Source of the DNA: Burkholderiales bacterium
GTDB lineage: Bacteria; Pseudomonadota; Gammaproteobacteria; Burkholderiales; Burkholderiaceae_C
Direction: 5' to 3'
Length of the DNA stretch: 64,000 nucleotides
Assembly (NCBI GenBank): GCA_947464185.1
Contig: CANHVY010000006.1
Coordinates: 1 to 64,000 of the forward strand
Below, piece after piece: positions 28,935 to 39,507 of the stretch. The stretch's first letter is position 1; the number at the start of each line of letters is the position of its first letter. A program made the position numbers and the translations under genes. Below the pieces are notes generated by a model that saw only the letters and a program-made list of their open reading frames with translations, was not told where the DNA came from and did not search any database.

Positions 28935-30127
28935 CGCCCGAACACGATGGAGGAAATCATCAGGTTGCCGTGTTGCACCGGCCCCTGCGACATCACGCCC
29001 TGCTCGCCGAAGGTGAAGCCCACCACCATGGGAACGCCGGGGGCCGTGCGCTTCAGAGTGGCCTGAATCTCGTCGAGCCGGTCACGCACCTGCAGCATGC
29101 AGCCGCCGCAGTAGTACATCACCATCGCCTTGATCTGGGCGGGGTCGAGGTCGGCGTACCGGCTGGCCGAGCGCAGGACGCTGCTCGCCCGATTGACCAG
29201 CGTCCCGGTCGTGCCCTTCATGAACACTAGTTCGTCACCCACCGCGACGCGCGTGAACAGTGTCAGCGAGCCATCGGCGCAGATGTTCTCCGGGTGCGAC
29301 AGGGTATAGACGGGCATGTCCCTCAGGGCCCCGACCTGCCGGCCCAGCGGTGTCAGCGCCGAGGCCATCAGGATGTTGATACTGCCAGTGGTGGGCCGGC
29401 GGATTGAACCCTCAGTCCAGCGCTCGAAGACATCGGCCGCGGGCTTTCCTTCGATCTCCAGGATGCGCCGGCCCTCGGCGCGGGTGATCACACCGCGCTG
29501 CTCTGAAGGAGCGTAGGCGCTCTCGAATGCGGCGTAGACGCCCACGCTGGGAAACAGCACGCTCACCATGGCCCCGGCGGCCCGGGGCTCGTCACCGTCC
29601 AGGATGCGCCAGCTGCCGCTGATGTCATTGTCTGCGGCCGAACCTCCGATGATGGGTGTCTCCACCCCGACCACGGACTTCACGCCGGCCAGGAAGTCCT
29701 CTTCGTCGCCCGGTGTGGCACAGACGAGCACCAGTGCCGGAATCTCGCCAGGGCGCCCTGCATCCTGCAGCGCGCGTTGCGCCAGGTGCCTGCCCACGGA
29801 TTCAGACCCCTCCGACAGCTCGCCCGCGGCCAGCCCGTAGTCGCCAGAGGAATCGCTGATGGCCAGCAGAGCCAGGCCCCCGTCAGGCGCCATCGCGACG
29901 AGGGCGTCGGTCATGCCGCCCAGGCAGGACGTTGCCGCGTGCAGGCGCACTCCCGGCCAGCGTTCCCGGAGGACGCGGCCGATCTCCTGGAGCGACAGAA
30001 CGCAGTTGGCGTGCACCACAACGAAATCGGCCCTGGAGATACCGGCTGCCGTAACCTGCGCCACGCATTCGGTCGCTGCGGACGTTGCGTTGGTTTGCGT
30101 GGAGCACGCGCTTGCTGCCTTGAACAT
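28931..30127 (-). CDS. FIST-domain sensor protein
   Basis: ~398 aa. GVRLHAATSCLGGMTD, IIGGSAADN, GVPMVVGFTFGEQGVM typical of FIST N/C domains. Start 2 bp after the REC-EAL stop. Confidence 0.85.
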   Translation of the reverse strand: MFKAASACSTQTNATSAATECVAQVTAAGISRADFVVVHANCVLSLQEIGRVLRERWPGVRLHAATSCLGGMTDALVAMAPDGGLALLAISDSSGDYGLAAGELSEGSESVGRHLAQRALQDAGRPGEIPALVLVCATPGDEEDFLAGVKSVVGVETPIIGGSAADNDISGSWRILDGDEPRAAGAMVSVLFPSVGVYAAFESAYAPSEQRGVITRAEGRRILEIEGKPAADVFERWTEGSIRRPTTGSINILMASALTPLGRQVGALRDMPVYTLSHPENICADGSLTLFTRVAVGDELVFMKGTTGTLVNRASSVLRSASRYADLDPAQIKAMVMYYCGGCMLQVRDRLDEIQATLKRTAPGVPMVVGFTFGEQGVMSQGPVQHGNLMISSIVFGR

Positions 30128-30129
30128 GT

Positions 30130-31353
30130 TCACATACCTCCTGCCGGCTGGCCACACTGCCAGGCGAGCGCATCGAATCTGCCATGCGTTGAAAGACATT
30201 GCTTCAACAGTTGCTGCACCGTCAGGCCCGGCGCGAAGAGAAAGCCCTGGAACTGGTGGACCCCCAGCCCGTGGAGCAGCGAGGCCTGCGTGAGCGTCTC
30301 GACGCCTTCGGCCACGACCTCCAGATGAAGTGCTCGCGAGAGATCGACGATGGAGCGCACGATCTCGCGGTGCCTGGCGTTGTGCACCACGTCGGCAACG
30401 AAGGACCGGTCGATCTTCAGCATGTCGACATCGAGCTGCCTGAGCAACTCCAGCGAGGCATGGCCCGTACCAAAGTCGTCCAGCGCGGTGCGCGCACCCA
30501 AGCCCTGAAGGGCGCTCAGCAGGTCCCGCGCCGGTTCCGTCTGCTCCAGCTTGTGGCTTTCAGTGATCTCAACCTCCAGGCGATTCAGGGGCATGCCGGA
30601 CCCGGCGATGGTCGAGCGTATGTCGCCCATCAGGTCATAGGTGCCGATGCTGGCAGCGGAGACGTTGACCGAAATCGACAGCTCGGCCCCCCCGTCCTTC
30701 AGCGTCCGCCATGCTCTGCCGGTCTCACGCAGCACCCAGCGGGTGATGCCGTCAATCAACCCCATGGCTTCGGCCACGGGAATGAATTCGGCCGGCGGCA
30801 CCGGGCCACGCCGGGGGTGGTGCCAGCGCAGCAGCGCTTCGGTAGCCACCAGCCGCCCGTCTGTTGCATCGATGCGCGGCTGCAGCAGCAGCCTGAACTG
30901 CGCGTCATGATCCGCATCTGCCAGTTCGGCGGCGATCCACTGCTGCCTCGGGTTCAGCGGTACCGCATGCCGCGCGGCGGCGGCCTTGGCGCTGCCGATC
31001 GCCTTGCGCAGGACCTGCTGCAACTCCGCCGCGGGCGTAGGCTTCTGCAGGAAGGCGATGACGCCGGCACGGTTGATGGCCTCCATCAGGGCTGACCGGT
31101 CTCCATGGCCGCTCAACATCACCCGTGGGATAGCCGGCGCAATCTGGCGCGCACGCTCCAGCAGCGTCACCCCGTCCATGGCGCTCATGGCCAGATCGCT
31201 GACGATCGCGGCGTAGCGCTCACCCCCGGCCAGACGGCGCAACGCCTCGTGGGCGCAGGAAACCGGATCGATGGTGAAGTAGCGGCCCAGTGCGCGGCGG
31301 ATGCCATCGAGCACTTGCAGTTCATCGTCGACGATCAGTATGCGGTCCATCAA
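30130..31353 (-). CDS. REC-EAL response regulator (predicted c-di-GMP phosphodiesterase)
   Basis: REC: RILIVDDELQVLDG, AIVSDLAMSAMDG. EAL: ATEALLRWHHP, VEITES, TALDDFGTGHASL, DMLKIDRSFV, VAEGVET. Confidence 0.92.
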   Translation of the reverse strand: MMDRILIVDDELQVLDGIRRALGRYFTIDPVSCAHEALRRLAGGERYAAIVSDLAMSAMDGVTLLERARQIAPAIPRVMLSGHGDRSALMEAINRAGVIAFLQKPTPAAELQQVLRKAIGSAKAAAARHAVPLNPRQQWIAAELADADHDAQFRLLLQPRIDATDGRLVATEALLRWHHPRRGPVPPAEFIPVAEAMGLIDGITRWVLRETGRAWRTLKDGGAELSISVNVSAASIGTYDLMGDIRSTIAGSGMPLNRLEVEITESHKLEQTEPARDLLSALQGLGARTALDDFGTGHASLELLRQLDVDMLKIDRSFVADVVHNARHREIVRSIVDLSRALHLEVVAEGVETLTQASLLHGLGVHQFQGFLFAPGLTVQQLLKQCLSTHGRFDALAWQCGQPAGGM

Positions 31354-31555
31354 TACGCGGCCATGACAAGGTGGAAGTTCCAGGCGGGCTGCTCAGCCCT
31401 GCGGCTTGAAGAAAGACTCGACAGACCGTGCAGCGCCTCCTGTGGGCCTTGACTGTGACAGCGCCGCCAGGCCGCTGCCATCCCCGTTTGAGGGGTCATG
31501 CTGTCGTCGGACTGGACCGCCGGGTCTCGGGGTGCGGAGTGCCGCACGGCAGGCT

Positions 31556-31720
31556 GCCCTGGGCCTGCAGACCGCCTCAGACGCACCGCTGCAGAGCGAC
31601 GAAGGCGCCGACTTCCGCACCTTCCGCATCGGCCTGTTCGGCCTGGACAAGCTGGGCCAGACCGAGCGGGCCTTCAAGCCGCAGGAGCAGGCGCTGGGCA
31701 CGATTGCGCAAGGCCGGTGA
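31556..31720 (+). pseudogene. C-terminal fragment of a class V aminotransferase
   Basis: [52 protein letters not shown]. 59 bp (31613-31671) identical to 23043-23101. Confidence 0.9.
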
Positions 31721-31808
31721 CCGGCATCGCGGCCAGCAATGGCAGCTTGAACCAGCAAGCAGCCACCAGACTGGAGGCCTGCATCGCCCTTGTTACCAAC
31801 AAGGTCAA

Positions 31809-31888
31809 TTTGAACTAACACGTTCACCAAAAGAACTCTTTAGTTCACAATGCAAACTCGTTAGTTCAAAATCAGTCCGTTTGAACTG
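31809..31888. promoter_or_regulatory. Cluster of four TTTGAACTAA/TTAGTTCAAA-type half sites upstream of the fasciclin gene
   Basis: TTTGAACTAA 31809-31818, TTTAGTTCAC 31839-31848, TTAGTTCAAA 31861-31870, TTTGAACTG 31880-31888. Confidence 0.65.
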
Positions 31889-31919
31889 CCGTAATGTTCT
31901 CTCCACTGAAGGAATCTTC

Positions 31920-32387
31920 ATGTTCAAGAAACTGATCGCTCTGTCTGCCGCCACCGTCTTCTCGTTTGCAGCGAACGCCGCCAACCACGGCAAAGACATC
32001 GTTGACACCGCTGTGGCCGCCGGCCAGTTCAAGACCCTGGCGACCGCCCTGCAAGCCGCAGGCTTGGTGGAGACTCTCAAGGGCAAGGGTCCGTTCACGG
32101 TGTTTGCGCCCACTGACGAGGCATTTGCCAAAATCCCGAAGGCTGACCTGGACGCCCTGCTGAAGGACAAGGCCAAGCTGACCGCCGTGCTGACGTACCA
32201 CGTCGTGCCCGGCAAGGTGATGGCCAAGGATGTCAAGGCTGGCAAAGTCAAGACGGTCCAAGGAAGCGAGTTGACGGTGGCCACCATGGGTGGCGTCACG
32301 GTCGACAATGCCAAGGTCATCAAGACCGACATTGCCGCCAGCAACGGCGTGATCCACGTGATCGACACCGTGGTGTTGCCGAAGTAA
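31920..32387 (+). CDS. Secreted fasciclin-domain protein
   Basis: Signal [67 protein letters not shown]. Confidence 0.95.
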   Translation: MFKKLIALSAATVFSFAANAANHGKDIVDTAVAAGQFKTLATALQAAGLVETLKGKGPFTVFAPTDEAFAKIPKADLDALLKDKAKLTAVLTYHVVPGKVMAKDVKAGKVKTVQGSELTVATMGGVTVDNAKVIKTDIAASNGVIHVIDTVVLPK

Positions 32388-32416
32388 TCGCATCTCAACG
32401 CGGCTTGGATTTTGGA

Positions 32417-32441
32417 AGCGGCCCACGGGCCGCTCTTTTTT
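32417..32441 (+). terminator. Rho-independent terminator after the fasciclin gene
   Basis: AGCGGCCC-AC-GGGCCGCT stem followed by CTTTTTT. Confidence 0.85.
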
Positions 32442-32600
32442 CGCCTGAGCTTGCCGCTGCTGCCCAAGACCAGGCTCGCGAGATCGACCCCATTAGTCCA
32501 TGCTGCCTGATGGACAGGCCTGGGCTGGGGAAAGTCACCTCCCCGAGGCGCAATCGTTGACCCGGGAACCGAACGGCCCAAGGCGCGCCCGCTGGCTGGC

Positions 32601-34891
<2,291 letters not shown>

Positions 34892-34950
34892 GTGGCCGGG
34901 CCGTCCCTGGCGCGGCCTTCTTGTGTCAATTGGGGAAAGTCTGACTCAAG

Positions 34951-34967
34951 TTTGGCGAAAAGCCAAA
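34951..34967. promoter_or_regulatory. Inverted repeat TTTGGC-gaaaa-GCCAAA upstream of the flagellin gene
   Basis: Perfect 6-bp arms about 60 bp upstream of the flagellin start. Confidence 0.35.
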
Positions 34968-35112
34968 TCGGGGCCGCGCTGCAGCGTGTGGAAGTTCACC
35001 CTTCCGCCTGGGCGGCCCTCGCCGGTCGGTGCAGACCCGGACACGGTCTGGCGCCAGCACCCGTGGTGCAATCCGGTTCACTCTCGTGACCAACCCTCCC
35101 CCTGAACCTGCC

Positions 35113-35796
35113 ATGCTCCAACTCCTCATCGCCAACAAGAACTACTCCTCCTGGTCCATGCGGCCCTGGGTGCTGATGCGCCAGGCGGGCATCGCCTTCG
35201 AGGAAGTGATGGTGCCGTTCGACGACTTCGCGCAAGCTTCGCCCTTCAAGCAGCGGGTCCTGGCGCTCAATCCCGTCGGCAAGGTGCCCGTCCTGGTGGA
35301 CGGCTCGCTGGCCGTGTGGGACTCGCTGGCCATCGCCGAAACGCTGGCCGAGCGATTCCCCGAGAAGCGGCTGTGGCCAGTCGAGCCGGCAGCGCGTGCC
35401 CGGGCGCGCAGCATCTGCGCCGAGATGCACGCCGGCTTCAGCAGCCTGCGCAGCCACTGCCCGATGAACATCGAGGCCTCGCTGCCGGAGATCGGCGCCA
35501 TCGTCTGGCGCGACCAGTCAGGCGTGCGCGCTGATGTCGCGCGCATCCAGTCCATGTGGGAAGGCCTGCTGCTGCAGCACGGCGGGCCCATGCTCTTTGG
35601 CGAGTTCTCGATCGCCGACGCCTACTACGCCCCGGTATGCATGCGGCTGCGCACCTACGCGCTGCCCGTGTCAGACACGGTGCGCGCCTACATGGACCGC
35701 GTCAGCGCCCTGCCGGCCGTGGCCGAGTGGATCGCCGACGCGCTTGCCGAAGCTCGCTTCGTCATCGAGGACGAGCCCTACCGGGCCAGGCGCTGA
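35113..35796 (+). CDS. Glutathione S-transferase family protein
   Basis: NKNYSSWSMRPWVLMRQAGIAFEE; NPVGKVPVLVDGSLAVWDSLAIAETLAERFP. Confidence 0.93.
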   Translation: MLQLLIANKNYSSWSMRPWVLMRQAGIAFEEVMVPFDDFAQASPFKQRVLALNPVGKVPVLVDGSLAVWDSLAIAETLAERFPEKRLWPVEPAARARARSICAEMHAGFSSLRSHCPMNIEASLPEIGAIVWRDQSGVRADVARIQSMWEGLLLQHGGPMLFGEFSIADAYYAPVCMRLRTYALPVSDTVRAYMDRVSALPAVAEWIADALAEARFVIEDEPYRARR

Positions 35797-35810
35797 ACCC
35801 GCCCTCGCCC

Positions 35811-37382
35811 TCACCACTGCCCATAGAACACCCCCGCCTTCTTGTGCGCTGCCGTGCTGCGCTCCACCGCCTCGTCGCTGAGGGTGGTGCGGTGCTTGCG
35901 TCGGCCCAGAAAGTCGAGCAGTTGCCCACGCAGTTGCTGGCGCTGGCCTTCGGTGGAGGCCTCGCGGCCCAGATCGTCGAACTGGTCCGGATCTGCCCTC
36001 AGGTCCCACAGCTGCTCGGGCAGGTCCAGCCAGTTGACATAGCGGTGCGCGGCCGTGCGGATGGAGAAGGCGCGTGACTGCTGCGGCGTGCGGCCCAGCG
36101 CCAGGCGGGCGCCCTTGAAGGCGTAGTCCAGCTCGCTGTAGACGAAGTCGCGCCAGGGCGGCTGCTGGCCGTGCAGCAGGGGCAGCAGGCTGCGTCCTTC
36201 CACGCGGTGGCCGGGCACCGGGATACCCAGGGTTTCCAGGATGGTGGGCACCACGTCCACGCACTCCACGAAGCGTCTGTCCACCTGGCCGCGTGTGACG
36301 TCGGCCTCGCGCCGTGGGTCGGCCACGATGAAGGGCACGCGCTGCACGGTGTCGAAGAACTGCTCCTTCTCGCCCAGCCAGTGGTCGCCCAGGAAATCGC
36401 CGTGGTCGGCGCAGAAGATCACCAGGGTGTCGTCCAGGCGGCCCATGCCCGCCATCTCGTTGAACAGGCGCCCCAGGTGGTCGTCCAGTTGCTTGATGAG
36501 GCCCTGGTAGGCCGGGCGCACGCGGCGCACCACCTCGTCCCGCGCGAAGGTGGCGCTCTCCTCGTGCTGGCGGTAGGCGGCCAGCACGGGGTGGGCGTTG
36601 TCCAGTTCGGAGGCGCGCTTGACCGTGGGCAGGCAGTGCCCGTAGCGGTACAGCGCGTGGTACGGAGCCGGCGCCATGTAGGGCCAGTGGGGCTTGACGT
36701 AGCTCAGGTGAAGCACCCACGGGCGGCTGCCCTGATCGCGCATGAAGCGCAGGGCCTGGTCGGTCATGTAGGCCGTCTCGGAGTGCGCCTCCTGCACGCG
36801 CGCAGGCAGGTGCACGTTGCGCATGTGCCAGCCGCTGACCACCTGGCCGCCTTCGTCGATGGCCGAGATGACGTAGTCGCTCCAGGGGTTGGCGCTGTCG
36901 TAGCCCCGGGCCCGCAGCCAGGCACCGTAGCCGTCGGCGTCACCCGTCTCGTGGTGGCCGTCGTGGCGGTCGATCTCGCGAAAGCCCCCGCGCGACAACA
37001 GATGGCCCAGTTCGCTCTGCCCCTCGATGGACAGGCGCTTCAGGCCCTCCACGTCCGGCATCACGTGCGTCTTGCCCGCCAGCCACAGGTCCGGGCACTC
37101 GTCACCGCGAGCACCGGCGTGGGCGCGGATCATCTCGCCCAGCGTCACCTCGCCCAGGGGCAGCGGCACGCGGTTCCAGGTCGCACCATGGCTGACGGGA
37201 TAACGGCCGGTGTAGTAGCTCATGCGGCTGGGGCCGCACACACCGCTGCTGACATAAGCCTGCGAGAAGCGCACGCCACGCGCAGCCAGGGCGTCGAGGT
37301 TCGGCGTGTGCAGGTGCGGGTGGCCGGCGCAGGACAGGTGGTCCCAGCGCAGCTGGTCGGCCATGATGAAGAGGACGTTCAT
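35811..37382 (-). CDS. Type I sulfatase family protein
   Basis: MNVLFIMADQLRWDHLSCAGHPHLHTPNLDALAARG; VCGPSRMSYYTGR (formylglycine-type CxPSR). Confidence 0.92.
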   Translation of the reverse strand: MNVLFIMADQLRWDHLSCAGHPHLHTPNLDALAARGVRFSQAYVSSGVCGPSRMSYYTGRYPVSHGATWNRVPLPLGEVTLGEMIRAHAGARGDECPDLWLAGKTHVMPDVEGLKRLSIEGQSELGHLLSRGGFREIDRHDGHHETGDADGYGAWLRARGYDSANPWSDYVISAIDEGGQVVSGWHMRNVHLPARVQEAHSETAYMTDQALRFMRDQGSRPWVLHLSYVKPHWPYMAPAPYHALYRYGHCLPTVKRASELDNAHPVLAAYRQHEESATFARDEVVRRVRPAYQGLIKQLDDHLGRLFNEMAGMGRLDDTLVIFCADHGDFLGDHWLGEKEQFFDTVQRVPFIVADPRREADVTRGQVDRRFVECVDVVPTILETLGIPVPGHRVEGRSLLPLLHGQQPPWRDFVYSELDYAFKGARLALGRTPQQSRAFSIRTAAHRYVNWLDLPEQLWDLRADPDQFDDLGREASTEGQRQQLRGQLLDFLGRRKHRTTLSDEAVERSTAAHKKAGVFYGQW

Positions 37383-37433
37383 GGGCGCGGCGCACGGGTG
37401 ACGCCCATCATCAGCGTCATCACGCCACCCGGG

Positions 37434-38390
37434 TCAATCGGCCTTGAACCCGGACGCCTTGACGACAGGCCCCCAGCGTTCGGTATCGCGCTTCATCAGG
37501 GCGGCCAGGTCGGCAGGCGTGCCGCCGACCGGCTCGAGGCCGAGCTTGCCGAAGCGCTCGCGCACCTCGGCCGCCGCCAGCGCCTTGTTGATCGCTGCGT
37601 TTTGCTGACGCACGACGGCCTCGGGCGTCCTGGCTGGCGCGTACACCGCGAACCAGCTCGCCCCCTCCACGCCCCGCAACCCCGACTCGGTGAAGGTGGG
37701 GACGTCGGGCAGCAGGGGGCTGCGCGCCGCACCGGAAGTGGCCAGGATGCGGGTCTTGCCCGAGCGGTGCAACTCGATCTGGTCGACCAGGGTGTCGATG
37801 GCCGAGCTCACCTGGTTGCCCACGAGTGCGTTCATGAGCGGTCCGCCTCCGTTGAAGGGCACGTGGACTATGTCGAGGCCCGCCCCCCGCGCCATCATCA
37901 CGCCGAAGAAGTGGGGCAGGCTGCCCGGGGCCGGGCTGCCGAAGTTGGTCTTTTCGGCGTTGGCCTTGAACCACTGCAGCAGTTCGGGCACGGTCCTGGC
38001 CGGATGGCTGGCGTTCACCGACAGGCCGAACTGGAAGTTGGCCAGGTGCGCCACCGGCGCGAAGTCGGCTACGGGGTCGTAGGGCAGTTTGCTGAACACC
38101 AGCGGCGCCAGCACCGGCACGACGATCGGCGCCAACATCAGGGTGCCGCCATCGGGCGCGGCGTTCTTGAGTTGCTCCGCGGCGATTCGCCCCCCCGCGC
38201 CGGGCCTGTTCTCGACCACCACCGGCTGCCGCAGTTCGGCCGACATTCGCTCTGCGATCAGACGCGCCGCGATGTCGGCAGAGCCTCCGGGGGCGAATCC
38301 GACCAGGAGCTTGACCGGCCGGTCGCTCTGGGCGTGGGCAGCGGGCAGCAGGCTGGCAGCAGCCAGGGCGGTGAATTCGCGGCGCTTCAT
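37434..38390 (-). CDS. Bug/TctC-family substrate-binding protein
   Basis: KLLVGFAPGGSADIAARLIAERM; VVENRPGAGGRIAAEQLKNAAPDGGTL. Confidence 0.9.
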   Translation of the reverse strand: MKRREFTALAAASLLPAAHAQSDRPVKLLVGFAPGGSADIAARLIAERMSAELRQPVVVENRPGAGGRIAAEQLKNAAPDGGTLMLAPIVVPVLAPLVFSKLPYDPVADFAPVAHLANFQFGLSVNASHPARTVPELLQWFKANAEKTNFGSPAPGSLPHFFGVMMARGAGLDIVHVPFNGGGPLMNALVGNQVSSAIDTLVDQIELHRSGKTRILATSGAARSPLLPDVPTFTESGLRGVEGASWFAVYAPARTPEAVVRQQNAAINKALAAAEVRERFGKLGLEPVGGTPADLAALMKRDTERWGPVVKASGFKAD

Positions 38391-38469
38391 GGGATGTCTC
38401 CTCGGCAAAGTCTCACATCACCCGGGTTGTACCGGGGTTGTGGAACGCAATCTAGCCGCTCAGAATGGA

Positions 38470-38482
38470 TTGATCTAATCAA
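38470..38482. promoter_or_regulatory. Candidate MarR operator TTGATCTAATCAA
   Basis: 5-bp inverted arms with 3-bp centre, between divergent MarR and Bug genes. Confidence 0.5.
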
Positions 38483-38503
38483 CTCCTGCAAGGGTTTACA
38501 CGA

Positions 38504-39037
38504 GTGTCTGACGCGCCTTCTGGCACGGCCCGCCGCCCACGCATGGCGGACCCACAGGCGCTAGGCGACCTGTTGCTGTATTGCCTGAGCCGCCTGGCCG
38601 GCGCAGCCGGCACGTCCGCCGTGCGCCTTTGCGAGGGGCGCTACGGCATCACCCGGCGTGAGTGGCGCATGCTGGCCCTGCTGGCAGAAGGCGGGGTGAT
38701 GCATCCCTCCGCACTCTCCGTGCAGGCCCAGCTCGACCGGGCCCGCACCTCTCGCGCGCTGTCGGCGCTGGTAGCCAAGGGCTGGGTGCGCCGCACGGTG
38801 CAGGCCAGTGACCAGCGCTATGCCCATGTGGAGCTCACCGACAGCGGGCGGCGGCTGCACGCGCAACTCTTCCCCGAGATCGCGGCGCTCAACCGCGAGC
38901 TGCTGAGCGTGCTGTCGCCCGAGGCCATCGGCACGCTGGAAGCCATGCTCGATCGCTTACAAATCCAAGCCGACCACCTCGCCGCCACCTGCGCCTTGCC
39001 CAAGGCGGGACGCCAGCGCGGCAGGGCGAGACTCTGA
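38504..39037 (+). CDS. MarR-family transcriptional regulator
   Basis: GITRREWRMLALLAEGGVMHPSALSVQAQLDRARTSRALSALVAKGWVRRTVQASDQRYAHVELTDSGRRL. Confidence 0.93.
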   Translation: MSDAPSGTARRPRMADPQALGDLLLYCLSRLAGAAGTSAVRLCEGRYGITRREWRMLALLAEGGVMHPSALSVQAQLDRARTSRALSALVAKGWVRRTVQASDQRYAHVELTDSGRRLHAQLFPEIAALNRELLSVLSPEAIGTLEAMLDRLQIQADHLAATCALPKAGRQRGRARL

Positions 39038-39104
39038 CTCAGGAGAACCCGGAGAAGTCTGATCCCCTCCAGCGCCGCAACATCTTGGCCATCGACCAGG
39101 ATCG

Positions 39105-39254
39105 ATGCATCGGTCCGTATATCTGGGCCACACGAGTGAGGGGCACCGCCTGCACATCACCTTCACATTGCGAGGTGCGGGATCCTTGATCCGGGTGATT
39201 TCGGCACGGGATATGCACCGCAAGGAGAGAGCTGTTTATGACCAAACGCCGTAA
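39105..39254 (+). pseudogene. BrnT-like toxin C-terminal remnant
   Basis: 49-codon frame MHRSVYLGHTSEGHRLHITFTLRGAGSLIRVISARDMHRKERAVYDQTP*, the BrnT-type C-terminus, overlapping the start of the BrnA-like gene. Confidence 0.75.
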
Positions 39255-39507
39255 GCCCATCCCCCGCTTCGGGACCGAGGGGCAGGAACGTGCGTTCTGG
39301 GAAAGCATGGGTCAGGATTCCACCGGCTTCGTCGATTGGGGCGGCGCGCAACGGGTGACACTGCCCAACCTCAAGCGTTCGACCAAGACCATCTCGCTGC
39401 GCCTGCCCCAGCACCTGCTGGACGCCGTGAAGGCCGCGGCCAACGCCCGCGACGTGCCCTATCAGTCCCTGATCAAGGTCTGGCTGCAGGAGAAGGTAGG
39501 TACTTAG
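39238..39507 (+). CDS. BrnA-like antitoxin
   Basis: KRSTKTISLRLPQHLLDAVKAAANARDVPYQSLIKVWLQEKV, RHH-type; position directly after the BrnT fragment. Confidence 0.85.
   Translation: MTKRRKPIPRFGTEGQERAFWESMGQDSTGFVDWGGAQRVTLPNLKRSTKTISLRLPQHLLDAVKAAANARDVPYQSLIKVWLQEKVGT

Noticed and set aside
36171-38564. 797-aa plus-strand ORF opposite the sulfatase and Bug genes
   Set aside because: Antisense to two well-supported genes; composition (His/Val/Gln/Arg/Gly-rich) is typical of antisense frames in high-GC DNA.
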